From Bacteroidales bacterium UBA1195 (GTDB lineage: Bacteria > Bacteroidota > Bacteroidia > Bacteroidales > WCHB1-69): a DNA stretch of 64,000 nt. The notes below the pieces were generated by a model, which had not been told where the DNA came from, did not search any database, and saw nothing but the letters and a program-made list of their open reading frames with translations. The translations under genes were made by a program, and so were the position numbers. The stretch spans positions 11,211 to 75,210 of the forward strand of contig DBYD01000029.1 in NCBI GenBank assembly GCA_002309855.1. The letters are read 5' to 3'. Positions within the stretch are counted from its first letter, which is position 1; each line of letters starts with the position of its first letter. This document shows, piece after piece, positions 35,750-44,677 of the stretch.

Positions 35750-38700
35750 TTACCGTACAATGTTCATTTTCCTGACCTGTTGCCGGCCGTTGTATTCCAT
35801 GCGGTAGTAGTATAGGCCGTCGGCCCATCCCTCGGTGCTGATGCTGACGGTGTTCTCGCCAGCCTGCGCCTGGATGCGCCTGCGGTGAACCAGCTGCCCG
35901 TTGGCGGAGAGCACGGATATTGTCACCTCGCCACCCTGCGGTAGCGTGAACGGTATGGCGGTCATGTTGGAGGCGGGGTTGGGTATGTTCTGCCCAAGCC
36001 GCCAGTCCATACGTTTTGCAATGCGGATGCCGGTGGTGTCAACATTGTTGGTGTCGGTTCCGGTGGTGTCCGGCACGTTGACCTTTCCGGTGAGGGCTAT
36101 GCTGTTGTCACCGGTGGCGGCGTCGCATGGGAGCAGCGCCTCCAGCCTGAAGCCGAAGGTGGGGTTCTCCTTGGTTGCGGATGGCACCACGAAGGGCTGT
36201 GAGAGCTGTTGTGTCACGGAGTCGCCGGCCTTGATGTGCGTGCGCAGTGTGTCCGCGAGCAGGGCCTGCCCGTTGGCGTACATGCGCAGGACCACCCTGT
36301 CCACCGGTACGGTGCCTTTGTTTTTGACCGTGGCTTTGATCTGCAGTTGGTCATTACCGCTGTACAGTGTCGAGCTGTCGATGCCGCTGACAGCCGCCAG
36401 CGCGATGTTCTGGTTTATGGTGATGGCGCCGCGTGCGGTGTCGTTGGTGGGGTCGTCGTCGATAGTGTGCAGGACGGCCTCAAACTTGTGGGTCCCCTCT
36501 GCGGAGAGGTCGAGCGAGTCAGTTACAAGCAGGGTGTCGGAGGCGTTGCCCGGCAGGAATCCCTGGCACAGCCGCCTGAACAGCTGGTTCGAGGCGCCGC
36601 TTACGTTCACGCTGAGATAGCAGCTTACGGTAGCCTCGGAGGGGATGAGGTTTTTGAGAACCACCCTGACCGGGAGGTTCTGCAGGCTGCAGGCTGAGAG
36701 CTTGTCCAAATCGGGGAGCAGCAGCTGGATGGAGATGTCGTTGCGGCCCGATATCAGGATGCGGTCGATCTGCTGTTCGGCGCCTCCCGCGACGGTCTCC
36801 ATCACGATGCAGAGGCATTGTGCGTTGCTGAATTTGTCCAACGGGTATTCGTAGAGCTTCCATCCTGCGGTTGCCGCGGCGGCGCAGAGCCGTCCGAGGA
36901 CGGTGTAGGTGGCCCCGCCATCGGTTGTGGCCTTTATGATGAGCGAGTCACCCTGGTTATTGCCGTTGTGGTGCGCGTACCAGAGGCTCAGCTTCGGTTC
37001 GGTGGTGTTCTGTATGTTGATGGAATTGAGGATGATGTTGGTGCGGTCGCCGGTGTGCCCCCTGCCATCAAAGAGCAGGCATCCCTTGCCGAAGGCGGGC
37101 TGCAGGGAACCGGATGAGGCCACCTTCCAGAGGCTGCCGCCCTTGCGGCACTCCTGCAGCAGCTCCTGCGGCATGGCGGAGAGGTATGTGTCGAAGGGGA
37201 GGTACACACGGTAGGTGTTGTAGTCCATGGAGATGGTGTCGTTGGCCGGGTTGTGGTCTGCGGTGTCGGAGAGTATGACCCTGATGTGTTGGATGGCTGA
37301 AATGGTGCTGATCCGGAGCAGTCGGAACCTGCCGCTCTGTGCGGGGTCGAGCTTGCCCTGCCGGATGATGGTGTCCTTTAAGATGGAGTTAAGAGGGATG
37401 CCGGTGACCTCAATCCTCACCTTCAGCGGTGACTTGGCGAAATCCGCCGCGATGTTGCCGATGTTGGAGATGGTCACCTCGATGTCGGTGAAGTCACCGT
37501 GGCAGGCGACGGCTGATGTCGGGTCTGGGTTCACGAAGGCCACTGCTGCGAGGTCGGCCTCCAGCTTAAGGTTCCCGCTGTAGCAGCCCATGGTGGTGAC
37601 GGTGTTGCGCGCCTTGCCGAGGATGTCCCTTGTGACGTTGTTGAGGCGGTTGCAGGCGAAGGCACTGTAGTCCTTAAGTTCGAGGCTTGTGGCCTGCTGC
37701 GCGAACTGCGGCTGCACGGCCACGGAGTGCGCGTCCTGCCCAGTGTTGCTCCTCCAGTCCGCCAATGTGGCTATGGCCTTGCCGAAGTATCCCACCATGT
37801 TCTGGGCGAAGTAGTTGTTGTAGTCGAGCACATAGTAGCTGGATATGGACATGGGCACCTTCTCAATGTATATGGGATATGCGGTGGCACCCTCCGCCAC
37901 CAGCAGGTTGTTGAGGAGGTTGAAGGGCTGCTTGCCGCTGTTGTTGTAGAGCCGGACGGCGTAGGCGTTGCCCTTGTCACACCTCACGAGGACGCTGTTG
38001 TGTGCGATGTCCCACTCCTGGTATGGGTCGGTGAGTGTGATGCCGTATGCGAACTTGGTGCCGGTGAGGGTTATCTCGGAGTTGGAGAGCAGCCCCTTCG
38101 CGCTGGTGTTTATTGATGTCGAGAGGACGATGCCGTACACCCCTGTCGCCTCGGCGCGGACGCGGTTTGCGTCAAGGGCGTCGATGTCGTTGTAGGAGTG
38201 GAACCAGAGGCCGCAGTACTCGTCGGCGCCCTTGCGCCCGGTCACGTCGTTGGCGCGGACGCTCTTGTAGTGGGCGTAGCTTTCGCTGTAGAGGCCGTAT
38301 GCGGCGGCCTCCTTCATTATGTTGCTGTCGATGGTGAGCGATGCGGACGGCATGTTGGTTGTGGAGCCTGCCATGCACGCCATGTGGATGTTGTATGCGC
38401 CGCCCTCAATCCTGTTGCCGATGAGGCGGACCTCCTGCATGAACAGGGTGCTGCCGGTGGGGTTGTTGTACCTGACTGCGGCTTCTGTCTTGACAGCGGT
38501 GTTGGAGGCCTGTATGTCGCAGTTGCGGATGAGAATGTTGCGGACCATCCCCTCGAAGGCAACGCCGCAATCGGCCTTGGATGTGTTGCCGAAGGCGACC
38601 CCGTCGAAGATCCAGTGCATGGCGTTCTTGAGTGTCGCTCCGTTGGTGCCGTTGTCGAAACGGACGGTTGCACCCTTGTCGGCGGTGATGCGGATTGTGC

Positions 38701-41700
38701 TGGCTGCGCTTGAACCCGGCACGGAGTCGGCGATGGAGAGGGCGGAATACTGCCCTGCGCGGAAGACGAGCGTGACCGCTCCTCCGATGCCGCAGTGCGT
38801 CATGATGGTGTAGGCTTCGTCAAAGGAGGCGAAGTCGGGGCTGGTTCCGCCGACGGTGTAGGAGCCCTTCATGGGGCTGCCGCAGATGAACTCCTGCATC
38901 CGGATGGTGTCGTTGTTTGGGTTGGGGTCCTTGTCCTGGTTGGGCTGGTACACCCATGCGATGATGCTTATCTGCTTGCCGCCCGGGGCGTTCACGCTGC
39001 CGAGTGTGACTGTGTCGCTGCTGCCGGAGGTGAGCAGCCCGCTCCAGCTCTTCGGGGTCTGTGCGGTCCCGTTCACGCTCCATCCGATTACTGCTGACTT
39101 CAGGTCATCGTCGCCGAGGTTGGTGAGCGTCACCTTGACGGGGCTGCTCTGCCCGCCCACGAGCTGTGTGCCAGCGAACTCGCCCAACGAGGCGTCCAGT
39201 TTGCCCAGCTTGCCCGCGTAGGCGCCGATAGCGGTAATTTTCTTTCTGGCAGAATCCTCAAAGTCGTTTGTGATTCCGGGATTCGGCACCATGAAAAGGG
39301 TGTAGTCCTTCAACTGCAGCCCCTTGGTCGGGTCAGCAAATCCGGGATCGGCCGAGATGCTGCCTTTGTCATTGATGAGCGGCTGCAGGGCGGCAAGCGA
39401 GGTGACTGCGTTGCCGTTGTAATAGGCTATGGTCTTGCCGCCGTTTGCGAAATAAAAGTTGTTGTGTTCGGAAACAACCTTTCCGGCGGCTGCGGTGGCC
39501 GCGGCCACATTCAGCGTGTGCTGGTTCTTGTCATCAAAGGCGATGAGCTGGTTGCCCACCATGTGTATGTCGCTGGTGTCATTGATGCCCATCACATAAA
39601 CCGTCTTGTTGTTGTTCCCGCTGGTAGGTGCGGCGGAGGTGCGCCCGTTGTAGACGCTGTTGAAGAAGACATCGGCCTGCGCCTTTGAGACCGTGAGCAG
39701 GTTGCTTGACCCGGCGTTGTTACGCACGTATGAGCTGTTGCTGTAGCCGAGGATGACGTTGTTGGCGATGAGTATGCGCCCCGACTTGCCGCTCCCAGTC
39801 GGTTTGCCGGATGTGCCGGAGACGGAAATTCCCGGCCCGCCGTAGGTGGTGCCCTGGTTCAGGAATGAGATGAAGTTGCCGCATACGCTGTCGCCCGTGA
39901 TGACGGAGAGCTGGATGCCGGGCGACCAGTAGGAGCTGGTCTTGTCCTTCACCCAGACGCGGTTGCGGTTGCAGGTGACACTGTCCGCGCGATAGACCAT
40001 GATACCTGCGGCGGTGTTGTCGGTGATGGTGTTGTCGTTGAAGACCAGCCGGTGCAGCCGGTGTGTTGTGGCCATGGTGATGACATTGCGGCAGCCGTTG
40101 TCGATGTGGTTGCCGATGAAGCGCAGGTCGCGCACGAAGGCGTTAAGGCCGTTGTTGCCGTTGTCGTTCGCCTGTGCGGTGGTGGCGTTCAGGGTGGTGG
40201 ATCCGATGGTCATCTGGTATCCGCTGGTGGCGAAGCCGGTGCCGTTGGTCCGTCTCAGCACGCAGTGGTAGAAGGTCACATTGTCGATCGGGCCGTTAAG
40301 GCAGACGGTGTTGCTGTTTGATGTGCTGCTGTTATGTATGGTCAGGTAACTGAATGTGACATTCTCGGTGTTGTTTAGGGTGATCATCCCTGGGGCGGTA
40401 ATGGAGGCCTTGTAGCTGATTGTCACGCTGTCGCGGTTCTTGGATTTGGAGGTGAAGGTCAGGTGGTGGCCGTTCATGAAGGCGGTGTTAAGCCGCAGTA
40501 CCGAATCGATTATATATGTGCCGTTCTCAAATTCTATGGTGATGTCGCCGCCCGCGCCGCAGGCGTAGATTCCATCCATCGCCTCCTTCAGCGTCTTGTA
40601 CTGGCTGTTCGGGCCGACGGCGAAGGTGCCGGATGAGGCTTTGGCGCAGCCGAGCGAAATCCGCTGCAGCGTATCGTCATTGACCGCCTTGTCCGCCACA
40701 TTGTTTGGCATCTTTATCCATACGGTCACCGTGTCGTAGTCGTTCACGCGGTGGATATAGCTTCCGAGCGTTATTGTGTCGATGAAGTCGCAGGGCAGGT
40801 TGCCGGTATATTTTTTCGAGCCCTGGTACACGCCGTTGAGCGACCAGTGCAGCTCCGCCGATTTCAAATTGTTCAGCCCCTTGTTCTTGAAGCTCACCTG
40901 CACGCTCTGCGGGTTGGTGATCGAGACCCGCCCCGGCTTGTCAATCGAATACATGGCGACGGAGTTGCTGTCGAAGCCGCCAGGGTATTTCACGTAGAAT
41001 CCGGCGTTGGCCTTGGCATTGTTGCCGAAGGTGTCGCGTCCGATGATATAGTACTGGACGCTTGTGCCGAAATACTGCTGCGGGATGGTGGCCGTCCACA
41101 TCGAGTCGCCCGCCGTGGCCTTCATCTTGATTGAGTCATGCTTGCTTTTGCCGCTGTAAAGCGTGACTGTGTGCAGGTATGGCGTAAGGATGTGCCCGTT
41201 GGTTCTTGTGGCAACCTTTGCGTTTACAACGATGGGTCCCGTAGTGAACATCGTGTCGGCGATGTTGGAGGTGAATGCCACCACCGGCGGCTGTATGGCG
41301 TGCGCGGCGCAGAGCAGCTGCACATCGTCCACGTACCATCCGGCTGCGATGAATGAGCCCGGGTAGCTTCCCTTCCTGATCACGAATTTGAAGCGCACTT
41401 CCGAGTAGCCCGCATAGTTGCTCATGTCGAAAATCTCCTCCTTCCACCATCCGCTGGCAGGCTGTGCGAAGGTGTCGTTAGCCTTCCATTCAGTGTAGGA
41501 GCCATGGTCGAAGGCGAGGTTGGCCTTGTAGCCGGTGAACTTGCCCTTGTATGCATCGTTGGGTATCGGCCTCCATTTGTAGTTGACACCCAATCCCTTC
41601 TCCTGATACATGATCTGGCAGATGTCGCTGGGAAGCACTTTGCATATATGGCTGAATTTAAGAATCACATATTCATATTGCTGGCAGTCGAAGTAGGGAG

Positions 41701-41956
41701 TTATGAGTTCCGCCGTGTCGCCGCTTGCGTATGGGACGTAGCCGTGCGCCGCGTATGATGCGGAGACCACCAGCCCCTTTTCAGTGCGCCAAGTGGGAGC
41801 CTGGGCGGAATAGGCCGGCTGCACCGACCAGCCCTGCGGGGTGTTCTTGCCGAAGGTCTCGTTGCAGACGTAGGTGCCCTGTGCCTGCGCAGTCATTATG
41901 GCTGTGGTGAGCATCATCGGCAAAACGGCTTTTCTGAATATGTCTAAAATGTTCAT
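35750..41956 (-). CDS. Giant beta-helix surface protein B, T9SS type A
   Basis: A 2068-residue tandem paralogue of protein A. The start is the ATG at 41956, matching A; an upstream in-frame ATG at 42073 lies before the promoter and is rejected. The signal peptide, N-terminal jelly-roll, Ig-like domain, beta-helix 2, CARDB-like domains and sorting domain are nearly identical to those of A. Beta-helix 1 (about residues 443-865) is a different version: it matches helix 1 of protein D (NGCRNVITMATTHRLHRLVF versus NGCRNVIPMATTHRMQGLVF; DKTSSYWSPGIQLSVITGDS). The linker and last jelly-roll also differ from A. B has its own promoter and terminator. Confidence 0.88.
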   Translation of the reverse strand: MNILDIFRKAVLPMMLTTAIMTAQAQGTYVCNETFGKNTPQGWSVQPAYSAQAPTWRTEKGLVVSASYAAHGYVPYASGDTAELITPYFDCQQYEYVILKFSHICKVLPSDICQIMYQEKGLGVNYKWRPIPNDAYKGKFTGYKANLAFDHGSYTEWKANDTFAQPASGWWKEEIFDMSNYAGYSEVRFKFVIRKGSYPGSFIAAGWYVDDVQLLCAAHAIQPPVVAFTSNIADTMFTTGPIVVNAKVATRTNGHILTPYLHTVTLYSGKSKHDSIKMKATAGDSMWTATIPQQYFGTSVQYYIIGRDTFGNNAKANAGFYVKYPGGFDSNSVAMYSIDKPGRVSITNPQSVQVSFKNKGLNNLKSAELHWSLNGVYQGSKKYTGNLPCDFIDTITLGSYIHRVNDYDTVTVWIKMPNNVADKAVNDDTLQRISLGCAKASSGTFAVGPNSQYKTLKEAMDGIYACGAGGDITIEFENGTYIIDSVLRLNTAFMNGHHLTFTSKSKNRDSVTISYKASITAPGMITLNNTENVTFSYLTIHNSSTSNSNTVCLNGPIDNVTFYHCVLRRTNGTGFATSGYQMTIGSTTLNATTAQANDNGNNGLNAFVRDLRFIGNHIDNGCRNVITMATTHRLHRLVFNDNTITDNTAAGIMVYRADSVTCNRNRVWVKDKTSSYWSPGIQLSVITGDSVCGNFISFLNQGTTYGGPGISVSGTSGKPTGSGKSGRILIANNVILGYSNSSYVRNNAGSSNLLTVSKAQADVFFNSVYNGRTSAAPTSGNNNKTVYVMGINDTSDIHMVGNQLIAFDDKNQHTLNVAAATAAAGKVVSEHNNFYFANGGKTIAYYNGNAVTSLAALQPLINDKGSISADPGFADPTKGLQLKDYTLFMVPNPGITNDFEDSARKKITAIGAYAGKLGKLDASLGEFAGTQLVGGQSSPVKVTLTNLGDDDLKSAVIGWSVNGTAQTPKSWSGLLTSGSSDTVTLGSVNAPGGKQISIIAWVYQPNQDKDPNPNNDTIRMQEFICGSPMKGSYTVGGTSPDFASFDEAYTIMTHCGIGGAVTLVFRAGQYSALSIADSVPGSSAASTIRITADKGATVRFDNGTNGATLKNAMHWIFDGVAFGNTSKADCGVAFEGMVRNILIRNCDIQASNTAVKTEAAVRYNNPTGSTLFMQEVRLIGNRIEGGAYNIHMACMAGSTTNMPSASLTIDSNIMKEAAAYGLYSESYAHYKSVRANDVTGRKGADEYCGLWFHSYNDIDALDANRVRAEATGVYGIVLSTSINTSAKGLLSNSEITLTGTKFAYGITLTDPYQEWDIAHNSVLVRCDKGNAYAVRLYNNSGKQPFNLLNNLLVAEGATAYPIYIEKVPMSISSYYVLDYNNYFAQNMVGYFGKAIATLADWRSNTGQDAHSVAVQPQFAQQATSLELKDYSAFACNRLNNVTRDILGKARNTVTTMGCYSGNLKLEADLAAVAFVNPDPTSAVACHGDFTDIEVTISNIGNIAADFAKSPLKVRIEVTGIPLNSILKDTIIRQGKLDPAQSGRFRLLRISTISAIQHIRVILSDTADHNPANDTISMDYNTYRVYLPFDTYLSAMPQELLQECRKGGSLWKVASSGSLQPAFGKGCLLFDGRGHTGDRTNIILNSINIQNTTEPKLSLWYAHHNGNNQGDSLIIKATTDGGATYTVLGRLCAAAATAGWKLYEYPLDKFSNAQCLCIVMETVAGGAEQQIDRILISGRNDISIQLLLPDLDKLSACSLQNLPVRVVLKNLIPSEATVSCYLSVNVSGASNQLFRRLCQGFLPGNASDTLLVTDSLDLSAEGTHKFEAVLHTIDDDPTNDTARGAITINQNIALAAVSGIDSSTLYSGNDQLQIKATVKNKGTVPVDRVVLRMYANGQALLADTLRTHIKAGDSVTQQLSQPFVVPSATKENPTFGFRLEALLPCDAATGDNSIALTGKVNVPDTTGTDTNNVDTTGIRIAKRMDWRLGQNIPNPASNMTAIPFTLPQGGEVTISVLSANGQLVHRRRIQAQAGENTVSISTEGWADGLYYYRMEYNGRQQVRKMNIVR

Positions 41957-41999
41957 AATGATAATTTTAAATATTAATCCCAAATTTAAAACGAATTTG

Positions 42000-42007
42000 C
42001 AAATATA
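42000..42007 (-). promoter_or_regulatory. Putative -7 box of adhesin B
   Basis: TATATTTG on the minus strand with exactly 43 nt to the ATG, as in A, C and D. The whole leader is nearly identical to that of A. Confidence 0.7.
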
Positions 42008-42010
42008 CGA

Positions 42011-42045
42011 AAAAAAAAGACTGGATGAAAACTCCGCCTTTTTTA
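42011..42045 (-). repeat. Degenerate copy of the adhesin terminator hairpin
   Basis: Homologous to 35667-35703 (AAAAGACTGGATGAAAACTC versus AAAAGACGGAATGAAAACCC), with mismatches in both arms. No leftward gene ends just to its right, so it looks like a vestige copied with the adhesin leader. Confidence 0.6.
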
Positions 42046-42125
42046 TATCTTTTTCGCTGACATTTTGGTACAATAAAAGCTTTTATGGCACCGTTTTTGG
42101 CAGGTGCATCTGAAAAACTGTTACG

Positions 42126-42581
42126 ATGAAACATTTTTTTCTCCTTCTTTGTATGGCGGCGGCAGGCATCCATGCAGCAGCCCAACAGCCGTTGAACGGA
42201 AGCGCTGACAATATTGTGGGCAACTATATCGGACGGCAGAACGGCGACTGTTTCAAGGTGCGTGTCACGCGGCTGGCGGACGGCACCTATAGGGCGCAGG
42301 TGTATTGGGTGGAACGGGATTGTGACGAATCAGGCCGGAAAATCCTTGACAGCAAAAATCCGGACAGAAGCCTCCGGCAGACACCCTATGACCAGATTGT
42401 GCTTTTCAATGGATTGAAATACAATGCAAAGGACAAATGCTGGGACGGCACCAAAATTTATGACCCACAGCGCGGCATCCGCGCGAACATGCGTGCCGAT
42501 TTCACCCCGAAGGGGAACCTGCGCATCAGAGGGTCGCTGTTAGGCATCAGCGAAACAATCTATTGGCAGCGTATACCGTAG
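42126..42581 (+). CDS. DUF2147 family secreted protein
   Basis: A 151-residue protein with a signal peptide (MKHFFLLLCMAAAGIHAAAQ) and a DUF2147 domain: it opens with NIVGNYIGRQNGDCFKVRV, has a central KILDSKNPDRSLR and W-D-G-x-I-Y-D-P-like WDGTKIYDPQRG, and ends in LLGISETIYWQRIP. The family is small, beta-rich and periplasmic or secreted; its function is unknown. It is transcribed away from adhesin B. A 30-bp palindrome follows 16 nt after its stop. A remnant of a second copy lies at 35720-35740. Confidence 0.9.
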   Translation: MKHFFLLLCMAAAGIHAAAQQPLNGSADNIVGNYIGRQNGDCFKVRVTRLADGTYRAQVYWVERDCDESGRKILDSKNPDRSLRQTPYDQIVLFNGLKYNAKDKCWDGTKIYDPQRGIRANMRADFTPKGNLRIRGSLLGISETIYWQRIP

Positions 42582-42597
42582 GGTTGCATGACAAATC

Positions 42598-42627
42598 TGT
42601 AGAGACGCAAAATTTTGCGTCTCTACA
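42598..42627. repeat. 30-bp perfect palindrome (REP-like)
   Basis: TGTAGAGACGCAAAA followed by its reverse complement. Its outer GTAGAGAC/GTCTCTAC arms match the palindrome within the transposase gene. Read leftward, its TAG (42623-42625) is the stop codon of the BspA gene. It could also fold as a terminator between the two converging genes. Confidence 0.88.
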
Positions 42628-44605
42628 ATTTAATGAATTTCCAGCATCTGCCTTCCAACCTCAACATATAGACACCTTTGGCCAGAACGTCCACGCGGAT
42701 TCCTTCGGTGGTGTTGTAGTTCCCCTGCATCATTATACGTCCGGTCACATCCGACACCATATAAGGCATGTTTGCGTAACGTTCGCCGTTGGTGAGGAAT
42801 AGGGAATGCGTGACAGGATTGGGATAAAGCGCAGGATTATGTGTTCGGATGACACCCACACCGGAGGAATCAACACCTGTTGAATCCGGAACACGGGTGT
42901 AGCAGTTGGTGGGGGAGGTCTCCCCTTTACAGCCATGCAGGTAAGGAATGAAATTGTAGCAATACTGGACACCGGTTTCCACAGCGGTATCCCTGTAATA
43001 GGGTTCTTTCACCATCGCCACATGACTGCCTTCGCGCAGCACCTCATATTCATCTCCGTTGCCATCCCATGTCCATTCAAAGGCGGAGCCGTCATCGTTC
43101 ACACGGATGGAGGTGTCCGCCACCTTTGATTTGTAAATATGCCTGACATAATAGATGACCAGCGTGTCGCAGTGGAGGCTGTCCACAGCAGGTTTGGCCA
43201 CTGTGTAGACGCCAGGCTGGTCTGGGATGAAACCGTACATGGCCTGTATCTGATAGTCGCACATTGAATCCAGCACCACCTCCACCATATCCATTTCGCG
43301 GATGTTGGGGTAGAGATAACGCCATCCCAAATTTTTTTTGTAGGCCTCCAAACTTCCGCACGGCACATAGACCTGGATCCCAGTATAAGGTTTGTTCCTT
43401 GCAGTATCCTTTGCGGTCATCTCAGATGAGGTTGACGAGTAGATGCGGGGAGGTGTTTTTGACTTTAAAATCAATTCCCCTTTTATTTCTTCCCAATCCG
43501 AGGTGCTTCCTATCATATATGACCAGGCTGACATAGATAGGGATTTAAGGTTTTCAGGCAAAACAAGTGAAAAATAGTGCGGACGTCCCCTAAGCCACAT
43601 CCCCACATCTGAAGCATTGCCAAAAACATTATGATTTATGTTCTCCAAACATTTGGGCAAGATGATGCTGCGCATCGTTTTGTTGAACAGTGAAGCGTTT
43701 ATCCATGTGTGTATACGGCTGGCGGACAAATCCAGATAATGAAGGGAGGTGTCTGCCCTAAAGGCTTGTCCGATGCTGTCCACCGCACCCAGAAAATCCA
43801 TGGAGGAGAGGTTGGGACAACAGCTGAAACCACTGATTGTCCTTATAGTGGCTGGAAAGCTGGCTGTTTCCAATCCGGTTTCAGTAAAACCGACTACATA
43901 TTCAAGCGTATTGGGAAACTGTATGTTTCTCAAAGAATAGCAGCTATAAAAACTTGAGTTTGTAATGGAATCCAACCCCTCTGGCAGTATCACCTCGCTC
44001 AAATTCGGACAATAACGGAAACTTCTTTCTATTTTGTTGAGCGATGGGGGACAGACAAAACGCCGGATGCCGGAGTAACTGAAAGCCTGTTCTCCCAAAT
44101 GGCTGACCAAGCCACCCATCTCCACTTCCTCCAAATCTGCGGACTGGAAGCAATAGTTTCCGATATGGCGGACGGAATCGGGCAGCTTGAGTTTTTTCAG
44201 TCCGCTGCATGATGTGAAATTATAGTCTCCGACACTTTCAATGCCTTCTGGTAGGGAAACGGATGTAAGCGAAATATTGTTAAATGTATATGCCGCAACT
44301 GCTGTGATCCGATATTCAACCGACTGCCAGACCACCTTGTCCGGAACATTCAGATTTCCATGATACATGTTACGTTTGGTCGGTTTTAATTTGTACCAGA
44401 TCAAATAGGAGGAATCTGTTTGGCCGGTTGCGGAGTCGCATCGGAAGCTCACCGCCACGGTCTGCGGGGAGGTGATAAGGTAATAAATCGTGTCCCCACT
44501 GGTGTTTACGGCGGAAAAATCAAAGGTGTGTGGAGCAGGCCTTTGGGCAAACAGCGTCATGCCCACCACCATCATTATGGCTGAAAAGAAGAATTTGGCT
44601 TTCAT
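42623..44605 (-). CDS. BspA-type leucine-rich repeat protein with T9SS type A sorting domain
   Basis: A 660-residue surface protein with a signal peptide (ending TLFAQ) and a run of LRR_5/TpLRR repeats (about 95-370; for example LPEGIESVGDYNFTSCSGLK and LPEGLDSITNSSFYSCYSL). An Ig-like/fibronectin III-like segment follows (about 440-570), then a type A sorting domain (LYPNPVTHSLFLTNGER...GVYMLRLEGRCWKFIKL-type end). Its stop codon lies inside a REP-like palindrome. It starts 72 nt after the stop of adhesin C with no -7 box visible between them, so it may be co-transcribed with C. A role in host or surface binding is inferred from BspA. Confidence 0.87.
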   Translation of the reverse strand: MKAKFFFSAIMMVVGMTLFAQRPAPHTFDFSAVNTSGDTIYYLITSPQTVAVSFRCDSATGQTDSSYLIWYKLKPTKRNMYHGNLNVPDKVVWQSVEYRITAVAAYTFNNISLTSVSLPEGIESVGDYNFTSCSGLKKLKLPDSVRHIGNYCFQSADLEEVEMGGLVSHLGEQAFSYSGIRRFVCPPSLNKIERSFRYCPNLSEVILPEGLDSITNSSFYSCYSLRNIQFPNTLEYVVGFTETGLETASFPATIRTISGFSCCPNLSSMDFLGAVDSIGQAFRADTSLHYLDLSASRIHTWINASLFNKTMRSIILPKCLENINHNVFGNASDVGMWLRGRPHYFSLVLPENLKSLSMSAWSYMIGSTSDWEEIKGELILKSKTPPRIYSSTSSEMTAKDTARNKPYTGIQVYVPCGSLEAYKKNLGWRYLYPNIREMDMVEVVLDSMCDYQIQAMYGFIPDQPGVYTVAKPAVDSLHCDTLVIYYVRHIYKSKVADTSIRVNDDGSAFEWTWDGNGDEYEVLREGSHVAMVKEPYYRDTAVETGVQYCYNFIPYLHGCKGETSPTNCYTRVPDSTGVDSSGVGVIRTHNPALYPNPVTHSLFLTNGERYANMPYMVSDVTGRIMMQGNYNTTEGIRVDVLAKGVYMLRLEGRCWKFIKL

Positions 44606-44677
44606 ATATTACATTTTTAGGTGACCTCTATTTTTTACTTATTTCCCCATTCTCATTTTGTTCTGGTTTTTAATTAT

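Noticed and set aside
41957..42073. N-terminal extension of adhesin B to the ATG at 42073
   Set aside because: The -7 box at 42000-42007 lies inside this extension, and the aligned start in A and the signal peptide both begin at the later ATG.
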